The notes under the pieces are model-generated. The model worked only from the letters and a program-made list of their open reading frames with translations, searched no databases and was not told the DNA's origin. A stretch of 64,000 nt of DNA from Fischerella thermalis PCC 7521 (GTDB lineage: Bacteria > Cyanobacteriota > Cyanobacteriia > Cyanobacteriales > Nostocaceae), in assembly GCF_000317225.1 (NCBI RefSeq), contig NZ_AJLL01000012.1, forward strand, positions 102,064-166,063. Direction: 5' to 3'. Positions 1-7,600 of the stretch are shown piece by piece (the first letter of the stretch is position 1; each line of letters starts with the position of its first letter). The translations under genes were made by a program, and so were the position numbers.

Positions 1-518
1 GAATTTAATCGTGGATCTTGGACTGGACATTGATTTAAATTAATTAATTGATGGCTACCTTTTTGGTAGTAGCCTGCTTGGACATTTCCAGTTGCAGATA
101 CACCCATAGGATAAGTGGCTTTATTGCGATAACCTAGAGGTGAAGCAGCCCTTAAAACCAAATCTACAGGTGGTTGGACAAAACCACCAATACGTTCTAA
201 AGCTTGAATAACTTGATTGTGTTTCGCTTCTAGCTGATATTCATAATCTATATGTTGCCACTGACAGCCACCACATTTATCAGCGACTATGCAGCTTGGT
301 CGAATGCGGTGAGTTGAGGGTTGTAATACTTGTTTAAGCTTGGCGTGAGCATAATTAGGCTTGACGTGTACTAGACGGACAATAGCGCGATCGCCTGGTA
401 CAGTATCTGGTACAAAGACCACCCGTTCATGCGATCGTCCTACACCATCGCCTGTATCAGTTGTGTCTGTGATCTGAACTTCTATTAATTCACCTTGTTT
501 CCAAAAAGAATTTGTCAT
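1..518 (-). CDS. rlmD: 23S rRNA (uracil-5-)-methyltransferase RlmD, N-terminal part
   Basis: This gene runs off the left edge, so only its first ~172 codons are present. They read as a TRAM RNA-binding domain (residues ~5-65), followed by the cysteine pattern of the [4Fe-4S] cluster of the RumA/RlmD family: Cys76, Cys82 and Cys85 in CxxxxxCGGC, and Cys164 in LNQCPVQDP. The family methylates C5 of a uridine in 23S rRNA using S-adenosylmethionine. The catalytic Rossmann domain lies outside the window, so RlmD cannot be cleanly separated from other TrmA-like paralogues. The start ATG at 516-518 gives MTNSFWKQGE. The gene is divergent from apcD across a repeat-rich spacer. Confidence 0.8.
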   Translation of the reverse strand, partial: MTNSFWKQGELIEVQITDTTDTGDGVGRSHERVVFVPDTVPGDRAIVRLVHVKPNYAHAKLKQVLQPSTHRIRPSCIVADKCGGCQWQHIDYEYQLEAKHNQVIQALERIGGFVQPPVDLVLRAASPLGYRNKATYPMGVSATGNVQAGYYQKGSHQLINLNQCPVQDPRLN

Positions 519-642
519 TTGTCAATAAGTTGTTGATTGTTGATTGTTGGTTGTTAGTAGTTAGTGGTAATTCCTCTACCCCTTCACTTGTGTCCACAAG
601 ACTCGTTAAACTAGCAAATAATAAATCTCGTGATTCAATATC
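519..642. repeat. Heptamer-type tandem repeat in the rlmD-apcD spacer
   Basis: The spacer between the divergent rlmD and apcD genes holds degenerate tandem copies of a ttgttgattg / ttagtagttagtgg motif (about 525-570). The same family recurs in many spacers of this window. Any promoters for both genes must lie here or overlap the repeats, but no convincing -10/-35 pair was identified. Confidence 0.6.
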
Positions 643-1128
643 ATGACTGTAGTAAGCCAAGTTATTCTCAAAGCCGACGACGAACTGCGTTATCCCAGCA
701 GTGGTGAACTCAAAAGTATCAAAGAGTTTTTGCAAACTGGCGAACAGCGGGTACGCATTGCTAGCACCCTAGCTGAAAATGAAAAAAAGATTGTTCAGGA
801 AGCTACCAAACAGCTTTGGCAAAAGCGTCCTGATTTTATCTCGCCAGGAGGTAACGCCTACGGAGAACGTCAACGTGCTTTATGTATCCGTGATTTTGGC
901 TGGTATTTACGCCTAATTACTTATGGCGTACTTGCTGGCGACAAAGAACCAATCGAAAAAATTGGTTTGATTGGTGTGCGAGAAATGTACAATTCTTTGG
1001 GTGTTCCTGTACCTGGAATGGTAGAAGCCATCAACTGCTTGAAAAAAGCCTCCCTTGATTTACTCAATGCAGACGATTCTGCTGAAGCAGCACCTTACTT
1101 TGATTACATCATTCAAGCGATGTCTTAA
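643..1128 (+). CDS. apcD: Allophycocyanin alpha-B chain (ApcD)
   Basis: This 161-residue protein has the full length of the phycobiliprotein family and matches the ApcD subtype ([13 protein letters not shown] near the N-terminus, [22 protein letters not shown] at the C-terminus). Cys81 is the expected thioether attachment site for phycocyanobilin. ApcD is a minor core subunit of the phycobilisome and one of its terminal emitters. It sits on the cytoplasmic face of the thylakoid and favours energy transfer towards photosystem I. The gene stands alone; the major core genes apcA and apcB are not in the window. Assignment to ApcD rather than ApcA is based on the N-terminal sequence. Confidence 0.95.
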   Translation: MTVVSQVILKADDELRYPSSGELKSIKEFLQTGEQRVRIASTLAENEKKIVQEATKQLWQKRPDFISPGGNAYGERQRALCIRDFGWYLRLITYGVLAGDKEPIEKIGLIGVREMYNSLGVPVPGMVEAINCLKKASLDLLNADDSAEAAPYFDYIIQAMS

Positions 1129-1406
1129 TCATAAGTCAGTACCCACACTGTCTCAAGGTGTAGTTTCGCTTGAGCTTGTCTAAGTGCAAAATAGCACTTG
1201 AAATTGATCATTATTTCTTAATACCATCATACTCCCCACACTTGCTAGTGGCTCTGGCGGAATCTCTGTCAAGTTACCAACCAGTTGTGGGGATATTTTA
1301 TTTTGGGGTCGGTAATTGGTAATGGGTAATGGGTAATTAACCACTAACCAATAACCACTATCCACTAACTACAATGTAAATTATGGGGTTTTGGCTAGGT
1401 TAGAAA
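1129..1406. repeat. apcD-larE spacer with short tandem repeats
   Basis: About 280 bases contain no credible gene. Positions ~1308-1375 are made of short tandem units (ggtaattggtaatgggtaa, then aaccactaaccaataacc) of the dispersed heptamer type. The rest shows no recognisable signal. Confidence 0.5.
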
Positions 1407-2213
1407 ATGATGCTGGTGGAAAAACTTGAGCAACTTAAAGCTATATTCGCCCAGATGAACCAAGCGTTAATTGCTTACTCTGGTGGTGTTGATAGTACTT
1501 TGGTTGCTAAGGTTGCTTATGATGTCTTGGGCGATCGCGCTTTGGCAGTGACAGCTGTTTCGCCGAGTCTGTTACCTGAAGAATTGGAAGATGCTAAAAT
1601 TCAAGCAGCAACGATTGGGATTCCCCATCAAATCATCGCTACACATGAGATGGAAAATCCTAATTACACTTCTAACCCAGTTAACCGTTGTTATTTCTGC
1701 AAAAGTGAATTGCACGATACCCTCAAACCTTTAGCTGTAGAAATGGGCTATCCCTACGTAGTAGATGGGGTGAATGCTGATGATTTGCATGATTATCGCC
1801 CAGGAATTCAGGCGGCTAAAGAAAGGGGTGCGCGATCGCCTCTAGCAGAAGTTGGGATTACCAAAGCCGAAGTGCGGCAAATTTCCCAACAACTTGGTTT
1901 ACCTTGGTGGGATAAACCCGCGCAACCTTGTTTAAGTTCTCGTTTTCCTTATGGCGAAGAAATTACTGTAGCGAAATTACAACGTGTAGGTAGGGCAGAA
2001 ATTTTTCTGCGTAAGTTGGGATGGCAGAATTTACGCGTTCGTTCGGAAGGTGATACTGCTAGGATTGAATTACCGCCAGAAAAAATCAAAGATTTTGTCC
2101 TGAGCACAGATTTAAACACAGTTGTCACCAAATTTCAAGAGTTTGGTTTTATTTACGTAACTCTAGATTTAGAAGGTTATAGCAGTGGCAAATTAAATCG
2201 GGTTTTAAAGTAA
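1407..2213 (+). CDS. larE: ATP-dependent sacrificial sulfur transferase LarE
   Basis: This 268-residue PP-loop pyrophosphatase-fold protein carries SGGVDST at residues 25-31 for ATP binding. A CxxC pair lies at Cys95/Cys98 (RCYFCK), and Cys175 sits in the WDKPAQPCLSSR motif, the position of the sacrificial cysteine in LarE of Lactobacillus plantarum. LarE adenylates pyridinium-dicarboxylate mononucleotide and donates sulfur while building the nickel-pincer cofactor of lactate racemase. No larA, larB or larC is nearby, so the physiological target here is open. The gene converges with the DUF58 gene and overlaps its 3' end by 9 bases. Two in-frame ATGs (1407 and 1410) make the start uncertain by one codon. 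Confidence 0.85.
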   Translation: MMLVEKLEQLKAIFAQMNQALIAYSGGVDSTLVAKVAYDVLGDRALAVTAVSPSLLPEELEDAKIQAATIGIPHQIIATHEMENPNYTSNPVNRCYFCKSELHDTLKPLAVEMGYPYVVDGVNADDLHDYRPGIQAAKERGARSPLAEVGITKAEVRQISQQLGLPWWDKPAQPCLSSRFPYGEEITVAKLQRVGRAEIFLRKLGWQNLRVRSEGDTARIELPPEKIKDFVLSTDLNTVVTKFQEFGFIYVTLDLEGYSSGKLNRVLK

Positions 2214-3539
2214 ATTCCGCGCTTTGAGTTGCAAATATCTATCTACTAGTTGTTCTGTAATTTGATTTGCGGGTGCGTCGAGTACTAACACACCTTTTTG
2301 CTTGAGTTGGGCAAATGCTACTTGGCGCTGTGCTAATAAGTCTAAAGCAACTGCGCGGGTATAAGCATTTTTCACTCCCTCAAAGTCTGCTGTTGGGGAA
2401 ATATGCGCCAGACGATCTACTTGGGGATCGCGTAAAGTCACAGCAAAGGATAGATAGCGGGGTGTAAGTCTGGAAAGGGCAGCCAGCAGTTCGGCAGAGG
2501 CTGTATTATCAACTATATCGGTGATGACTACAATTAAGGCTCTACGAGTTTGTTGTTGGACAACATGAGTTACCGCACCCATGTAATCTGATTCTAGTAA
2601 CACTGGTTGAATGGGAGTCAAGCGATCAATGAGAGTTCCTAAATGATTTTGTCCCCTCTCTGGTGCAATCCATGTATGTATCTGGCGATCAAATACACCT
2701 ACTCCGACGCGATCGCCTCGATGTAATCCTGCTAAAGCTAAAGATAAAGTCGCATTTAAACCCCAGTCAAACCGTCGCAAACCCTGGACTTTTGCTGTCA
2801 TCAATCTTCCCCGATCCAGCAAAATCAACAAAGTTTGCTCTCGTTCTGGTTCTAACACCCTGACTAATGGCGGTGTATTTCCATAACCAACCCGCCGCGC
2901 CGTTGCTTTCCAGTCAATCAACCGCAAATCATCACCCGTACGATAGTTTCGCAATTCTGCAAACTCCGTGCCAATTCCCAACTGGCGAAACTGACGAATA
3001 GCACCAGAAGATTGCAATGTCAAGCGAATAGAAAGCGATCGCAATCCGACTAAATCTGGATAAACCCAAACTTTTAGGCTTTGGGGAATCTTGCGATCGT
3101 CCCAAGCTAAACCCCAAGCACCGAGTTGTCTGACTTGGATATCTCCCCAAGAAAATTCCCCGCGTTGGTTTGGGTGGGCTGTATAAGTTAATTCCTCAGT
3201 AGTTTGACTCGGAATCGCAGCCTGCAATGTTGGTGTAGATACGCCAAACTCACTTGGGTAATAGTCGCGAATTTGAATGATTGCTTTAGCTTTTCCCGAA
3301 GTAACTCGCAGTACTACCAAATTATCCCGTCCCACAGACAAGCGCGGTAGTAATTCCCGTGACACCTGCACTCGCTGACGACGAACTAACAAACCATCCA
3401 CAACCATAGATGCCAAAACTACAGCATCATATAGCAAAATCATGGTGATGCTGGCACGAACACCAAAAAAGATGGCTAAACTAGAGGCGATCGCAATTCC
3501 TAAAATTAAAAGTAAATAAACTCGTTTTGAGGGAATCAT
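2205..3539 (-). CDS. DUF58 domain protein (VWA-like), partner of MoxR
   Basis: This is a protein of about 444 residues. The N-terminus has two closely spaced hydrophobic segments (VYLLLILGIAIASSLAIFF, then ITMILLYDAVVLASMV). The DUF58 signature follows in the middle (GTEFAELRNYRTGDDLRLIDWKA, split here as GTEFAELRNYR and GDDLRLIDWKA), and a C-terminal half resembles a von Willebrand A fold (LLILLDRGR). DUF58 proteins usually accompany MoxR AAA+ ATPases and are thought to act in assembling or activating membrane or periplasmic complexes. The start at MIPSKRV (3539) is preferred because the longer reading adds only residues encoded by a gaaggatgaa repeat. It lies about 50 bases after moxR on the same strand, so co-transcription is likely. 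Confidence 0.8.
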   Translation of the reverse strand: MIPSKRVYLLLILGIAIASSLAIFFGVRASITMILLYDAVVLASMVVDGLLVRRQRVQVSRELLPRLSVGRDNLVVLRVTSGKAKAIIQIRDYYPSEFGVSTPTLQAAIPSQTTEELTYTAHPNQRGEFSWGDIQVRQLGAWGLAWDDRKIPQSLKVWVYPDLVGLRSLSIRLTLQSSGAIRQFRQLGIGTEFAELRNYRTGDDLRLIDWKATARRVGYGNTPPLVRVLEPEREQTLLILLDRGRLMTAKVQGLRRFDWGLNATLSLALAGLHRGDRVGVGVFDRQIHTWIAPERGQNHLGTLIDRLTPIQPVLLESDYMGAVTHVVQQQTRRALIVVITDIVDNTASAELLAALSRLTPRYLSFAVTLRDPQVDRLAHISPTADFEGVKNAYTRAVALDLLAQRQVAFAQLKQKGVLVLDAPANQITEQLVDRYLQLKARNLL

Positions 3540-3590
3540 ATTTTCAAGGATGAAGGATGAAGAGTGAAGGATGAAATTTTTCTTCATCCT

Positions 3591-4541
3591 TCATCTTGGT
3601 ACTGGCACTTTGTTAAGTATTGAAGCGATCGCAGCATCAATTTGCAAACCATCTAACAGTGCTTCTGGCTTCAACAGCAAACGATGACGCAACAGTGGAG
3701 TTGCAACCGTTTTGACATCATCGGGAGTAACAAAATCCCTACCTGCTAAATACGCCGTTGCTTGTGCTGTCACAAACCAAGAAGTAGCAGCCCGGGGTGA
3801 TGCACCCAAAGCTAAATCTGGGTGCTGTCGCGATGTTCTCACCAATGCCAAAAGATAATCTATGATTGCCTCAGATACTTGCACTTGTTTGACTTCTTGT
3901 CGCGCCTGTAAAATTTCTGCCACATTCGCCACTGGTTTGAGGCTAGCAATATCCAAGCGTCGTGCTGCAAACCCCGCCTGTCGATTTAATAACATTTGTT
4001 TTTCTGCTACTTCATCGGGGTAATCTACTACCAGCTTGAATAAAAATCTGTCTAGTTGTGCTTCTGGTAAAGGATAGGTACCCTCAAACTCCAAAGGGTT
4101 TTGTGTAGCAATTACCCAAAATAAATCTGGGAGTAGCAAACTTTCACCATCCAGCGTTACCTGCATTTCTTCCATTGCTTCTAGTAGCGCCGCCTGGGTT
4201 TTGGGGGGAGTGCGGTTAATTTCGTCTGCTAAAAGCACTTCAGTAAACACTGGCCCCTTTTTCAGGGTAAAACTGCGACTATTTAAGTCAAAAATATTAG
4301 TACCAGTAATATCTGCGGGTAAAACATCCGGCGTCAGTTGGATACGACGGAACTCTGCTTGGATGATCTGTGCTAAAACTTTTACCAGAAGTGTTTTACC
4401 AGTTCCTGGTACACCTTCCAAAATTACGTGTCCACCTGCTAGCAGTGCAATGAGTAGCTGTTGTACAATACTGGATTGCCCGACAATAACTCGGTTTAAA
4501 GCTTGACTTAGGCGATGAAATACAGAATGGGTTTCGCTCAT
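3591..4541 (-). CDS. MoxR-family AAA+ ATPase
   Basis: This 316-residue ATPase has Walker A GVPGTGKT, Walker B LLADEIN followed by RTPPKTQAALLEAMEE, and sensor-1 IATQNP. A C-terminal lid domain contains GASPRAATSW. These are the hallmarks of the MoxR/RavA branch. MoxR ATPases work with DUF58/VWA partners as chaperone-like remodelers; the substrate cannot be read from sequence. The gene is the first of a MoxR-DUF58 pair. DUF4350 and DUF4129 genes, common partners in this module, lie just upstream on the same strand but are separated by a 519-base repeat-filled spacer. Confidence 0.88.
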   Translation of the reverse strand: MSETHSVFHRLSQALNRVIVGQSSIVQQLLIALLAGGHVILEGVPGTGKTLLVKVLAQIIQAEFRRIQLTPDVLPADITGTNIFDLNSRSFTLKKGPVFTEVLLADEINRTPPKTQAALLEAMEEMQVTLDGESLLLPDLFWVIATQNPLEFEGTYPLPEAQLDRFLFKLVVDYPDEVAEKQMLLNRQAGFAARRLDIASLKPVANVAEILQARQEVKQVQVSEAIIDYLLALVRTSRQHPDLALGASPRAATSWFVTAQATAYLAGRDFVTPDDVKTVATPLLRHRLLLKPEALLDGLQIDAAIASILNKVPVPR

Positions 4542-5060
4542 TTTTTGAATTGTTAGTTGTTAGTGGTTAGTAGTTAGTGGTTGTACTAGACACGTCATGG
4601 CACGTCTCTACATTGGTTAGTGGTAATATAGAATAACCAACTACCAACCAAAACTTTTTTACTTAATCCACAGTTATCGAATTTAAGCAACAAATTATAT
4701 AGCGGTTTGCAATTAGGTGGGAAAAGCGACCACCGATGCACACAGATACACACCGATGAAGCAGTATACCCTATTGTTAAGCAAACAAACACCAACACAT
4801 AACATAAATACCTACGGGTAATCTATCAGTGTCTATCTGTGTACCCTACGGGAAGCCGCCCTTAGGGGTGTCTGCATCCGTGTGCATCGGTGTTCGATGT
4901 CTCTAAACCTCAATTTACTTCTAATGTGAATTGAAGAAGCAACATAAGGTTGTTTGGCAATTGTCCAGAGTTTGATTTGATTAACGAACACTCATGGAAC
5001 ACAGATGAACACCGATAGATTATTTGTATCACTGCTCTCGAAACTAACGATTATTCATAA
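4542..5060. repeat. Repeat-filled spacer between the MoxR and DUF4350 genes
   Basis: There is no credible gene in 519 bases. From left to right it holds gttagtggttag heptamers (~4550-4580); a ~31-bp palindrome tgtactagac...gtctctaca (4582-4612); a long inverted pair of acacagatacacaccgatg-type repeats (~4730-4760 and ~4825-4905) enclosing a ccctacgggaagccgc repeat; one copy of a ~75-bp element (4911-4985) that recurs at 7351-7428; and another gaacacagatgaacaccga copy near 4997. Short reading frames here are repeat translation. Confidence 0.7.
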
Positions 5061-6158
5061 TTAAGTATTGTTTTTAACTCTCCTTAGGGTTTGCCACTTT
5101 CCTAACCAACTAATCAACTCTCGTTCACTCATGCGACGCTTTTGAGATTGTTGCAAAGCAGCATCAAGTTCCGTCGTTGCAGTACCGATTTGTTGCTGCC
5201 AAGTATTGACTAAAGTTTGTCTATCGAGTATCTCTGAGCCTAAACCTAAATTTTTTTGCAGTTGTAACTGCTCTTCTTTGCCGATCATTTGTACCAAAAA
5301 ATCGGTGGATTGAGCCTTATGCAGTACTCCCGCTAGTGCTTGAATATAAGCTTCGCTATTATCTAGTTCTGGTGTCTCCAAAGCTACAGGCTTACCAAAG
5401 CGGCGATTTTGCGCCCAAATTAACACGAATAATAAGATACATACCTGAATAAATGCTGGCAATAATGGGGTTTTAGCTAAATAACTAAACAAATCCCCTT
5501 CCCCTTGACTTTTTCTGACTTCGGGATCTTTATAACCGTGAATGTACTCATCCACAAATAATAAGTTACCTTTTTGACTGACTAAGCTGGCTAAATACTG
5601 GAAATTACTGAGATAATCTTGGTAGGCATTGGCGGCTAAATAGGGAGTAGTAGAAAAAATTATTTTGCCTTTACCGCGCCTTTCTTCCCAAACAACAGCA
5701 CCAAAGCGATCGCCTAAAGATATTTTTTCCTGATCAGATATAGATGCCAATCGTCGTCGTGTTTCAATTTTGACATCGCCAAAGGGCGAATTTTGCATGG
5801 TGCTAAAGTTGGCTGCTGTTACCCGTTGGCGCACACCTAAAACTACTAGAGTATTACCAGCTTCCACCCATTCTCTTTCTTGGGATAATAGAACCGGGTG
5901 GTTTAGTTGGCTGTAAATTTGCAACAGTGTTACAGGACGTTTTTCTTTCTTTAATTCATCAAAAGGCTTTTGCCAGCGCTGGATTGTGATTCCACGGTCT
6001 TGCATAAAAGCATACCAGGCTCCGTAGCCATCGGGAGCAAGACCATAAGTAGAGCCACTGTTAATTTTGCTATTACTGGGAGCAGCAATGATGGTTAGTA
6101 AAATTAATACTGCAATAGCGATCGCACCCAGCCAGATTAGGCGATTTGAAGGTTTCAT
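5061..6158 (-). CDS. DUF4350 domain membrane protein
   Basis: This 365-residue protein has an N-terminal membrane helix (LIWLGAIAIAVLILLTIIAA), then a soluble DUF4350-type domain (YGLAPDGYGAWYAFMQDRG at ~38, GNLLFVDEYIHG at ~195). A second hydrophobic segment lies near residue 235 (FIQVCILLFVLIWA), followed by a basic, helical cytoplasmic tail. DUF4350 proteins commonly occur with MoxR, DUF58 and DUF4129 proteins. The biochemical role is unknown. It follows the DUF4129 gene by 6 bases on the same strand, so the two are surely co-transcribed. Confidence 0.75.
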   Translation of the reverse strand: MKPSNRLIWLGAIAIAVLILLTIIAAPSNSKINSGSTYGLAPDGYGAWYAFMQDRGITIQRWQKPFDELKKEKRPVTLLQIYSQLNHPVLLSQEREWVEAGNTLVVLGVRQRVTAANFSTMQNSPFGDVKIETRRRLASISDQEKISLGDRFGAVVWEERRGKGKIIFSTTPYLAANAYQDYLSNFQYLASLVSQKGNLLFVDEYIHGYKDPEVRKSQGEGDLFSYLAKTPLLPAFIQVCILLFVLIWAQNRRFGKPVALETPELDNSEAYIQALAGVLHKAQSTDFLVQMIGKEEQLQLQKNLGLGSEILDRQTLVNTWQQQIGTATTELDAALQQSQKRRMSERELISWLGKWQTLRRVKNNT

Positions 6159-6164
6159 CTAATA

Positions 6165-6767
6165 CTATTCTTGAAAGATTTCCCGATATGCTTGCTGACA
6201 ATGCTCGTAATTTTCAGCAAGCATCTCAGCATCACTAAAGCATAACTGCTCATGAGTGGTAATGAGAGTTTCATAGGGCTGGATTTGGGGACATGACAAG
6301 CGCAAAAGTTGTAAATACTCGCCATCGGTACGGCTTTTTTTATGGGGTAGAATACCTTTTTCGTGCAAGTGCTGTAACATCGCCAAGTAAAGATAGCGAC
6401 AAGCGTCACGATAGTTACCCTGACGGTAAAATTCTTGCGATCGCATCAATAATTTTGCTGCTGACAATTCAATATTTGCTGTTTGGGAAGCAGAGTCAGA
6501 ACCTTTAACCCCAGGTAGTCTCGAATATAAGTAAGGACTAAATTCTCGCCACAACCACCAAACTAGCCAAACCACAAATACACCGACTCCCAACCACAAC
6601 AAAAACTTTAATAACGAGATAAACCAAGAATCTATCGACCAACCAGAAGGCAATTCTGGTAGTGTAGGATGAAGACGAGACCACTGGTATTCCAGCCACT
6701 CTCCAATTTGTTGCTGAAATTGAGAACTCTGCCAACCTAAACTTGTTTTTTCAAATTCTGTTGTCAT
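6165..6767 (-). CDS. DUF4129 domain membrane protein
   Basis: This is a protein of about 200 residues. A single membrane segment (FLLWLGVGVFVVWLVWWLW) lies near residues 55-75. The DUF4129 region follows (LMRSQEFYRQGNYRDACRYL, LQHLHEKGIL and TDGEYLQLL), a helical segment close to the C-terminus. The start at MTTEFEK (6767) is preferred, because extending upstream only adds TTNNQQS-type residues encoded by a tandem heptamer repeat at 6769-6812. DUF4129 proteins are typical members of MoxR/DUF58 modules. The function is unknown; topology suggests a short N-terminal part and a large soluble C-terminal domain. Confidence 0.75.
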   Translation of the reverse strand: MTTEFEKTSLGWQSSQFQQQIGEWLEYQWSRLHPTLPELPSGWSIDSWFISLLKFLLWLGVGVFVVWLVWWLWREFSPYLYSRLPGVKGSDSASQTANIELSAAKLLMRSQEFYRQGNYRDACRYLYLAMLQHLHEKGILPHKKSRTDGEYLQLLRLSCPQIQPYETLITTHEQLCFSDAEMLAENYEHCQQAYREIFQE

Positions 6768-6768
6768 T

Positions 6769-6812
6769 AGTTGGTTGTTGGTTGTTGATTGTTGGTTGTT
6801 GGTTGTTGCTGG
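6769..6812. repeat. Tandem heptamers ttggttgttgg
   Basis: Near-perfect tandem copies of a gttgttggttgttga unit lie immediately upstream of the DUF4129 start codon, exactly where its ribosome binding site should be. The repeat leaves no clear Shine-Dalgarno sequence. Confidence 0.7.
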
Positions 6813-6857
6813 GGTTATTATTGGACTCCCCATCACTCCATCTCCGATTCCAAGTCC

Positions 6858-7301
6858 CTATTCCCCAGGATTATCACCTTTATTAACCAGGTTTTTTTCT
6901 CGTTTCAGACTTTCTTCAAGGGCTTGAATTTGTTCTCGACGTGCTTCTAATTCTAGAGTACGCCGTGCTAAGTCTTGGTTTTGCAAAGTAAGACTTTGTC
7001 GCCACTGTTCAGCGCGTTCTGCTTCTTGGCGCAAGAAATCTGGAGTAATACCAGTGGTGAGGTAAGTACCTATCAAATCCAGTACCCAGTTGGTAGCTTC
7101 TTCTATTCTTTCTATATCGCCTGTGGGGGAAAGCTCAACTAAAACCAGCAATTTTTCCGTCAGAGTTTTTCCCTTTCCCAGGATAATAAAAGCTTCTTCT
7201 GGGATTCTCACCCATATATTTTGAGCTTCCTGACGTGCTAATAAATGTAACTGGAACTGGTCTAAAAATTCGTTTTTGTGTACTTGAGCTAGATATAACA
7301 T
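6858..7301 (-). CDS. Conserved-looking unknown protein with C-terminal coiled coil
   Basis: A 147-residue protein that I do not recognise. The N-terminal half (residues 1-90) looks globular, with alternating hydrophobic strands (FIILGKGKTLTEKLLVLVEL). Residues ~95-140 form a charged helix with heptad spacing (EAERAEQWRQSLTLQNQDLA, then LELEARREQIQALEESLK), a likely coiled coil. It has no signal peptide or membrane segment, so it is probably cytoplasmic. It lies about 90 bases upstream of the DUF4129 gene on the same strand and probably leads the DUF4129-DUF4350 transcript. A role in that membrane module is inferred from position only. Confidence 0.65.
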   Translation of the reverse strand: MLYLAQVHKNEFLDQFQLHLLARQEAQNIWVRIPEEAFIILGKGKTLTEKLLVLVELSPTGDIERIEEATNWVLDLIGTYLTTGITPDFLRQEAERAEQWRQSLTLQNQDLARRTLELEARREQIQALEESLKREKNLVNKGDNPGE

Positions 7302-7349
7302 GACTTTAGAAAAAATATGAATTATGAATTATGAATGATAAGAAATTTC

Positions 7350-7575
7350 ATAATTTACGTCTAATGTAAATTGAAGAAGCAACATAAAGTTTTTGGTGAT
7401 CGTCCAGTTTGGTTTTGGTTAACGTAGACGCCTCCAAAGGCAGGTTAAGGGGGGATACACAGATACACACTGAATCTATCTGTGTGCATCTGTGTACCCT
7501 GCACCGAAGCCGCGCAAAGCGCGTCTACATCTGTGTTCGACTTTAGAAACTCATTCACATTGGGCGTAATTTATA
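7350..7575. mobile_element. MITE-like element with imperfect terminal inverted repeats
   Basis: The left end (ataatttacgtctaatgtaa, from 7350) is matched inverted at the right end (ataaattacgcccaatgtga, read on the minus strand from 7575). The arms may extend outward through attatgaat-type sequence on both sides. Between them lie a ~75-bp unit also present at 4911-4985, acacagatacacac repeats and a ccgaagccgcgcaaagcgcg repeat. No coding capacity is seen, so a non-autonomous or composite repeat is the best description. It fills the spacer between valS and the coiled-coil protein gene. Confidence 0.5.
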
Positions 7576-7600
7576 ATTCACAATTCATAATTCTTTATTG

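Noticed and set aside
4595..4798. 67-codon minus-strand frame in the MoxR-DUF4350 spacer
   Set aside because: It translates acacagat and heptamer repeats and has no ribosome site or family resemblance.
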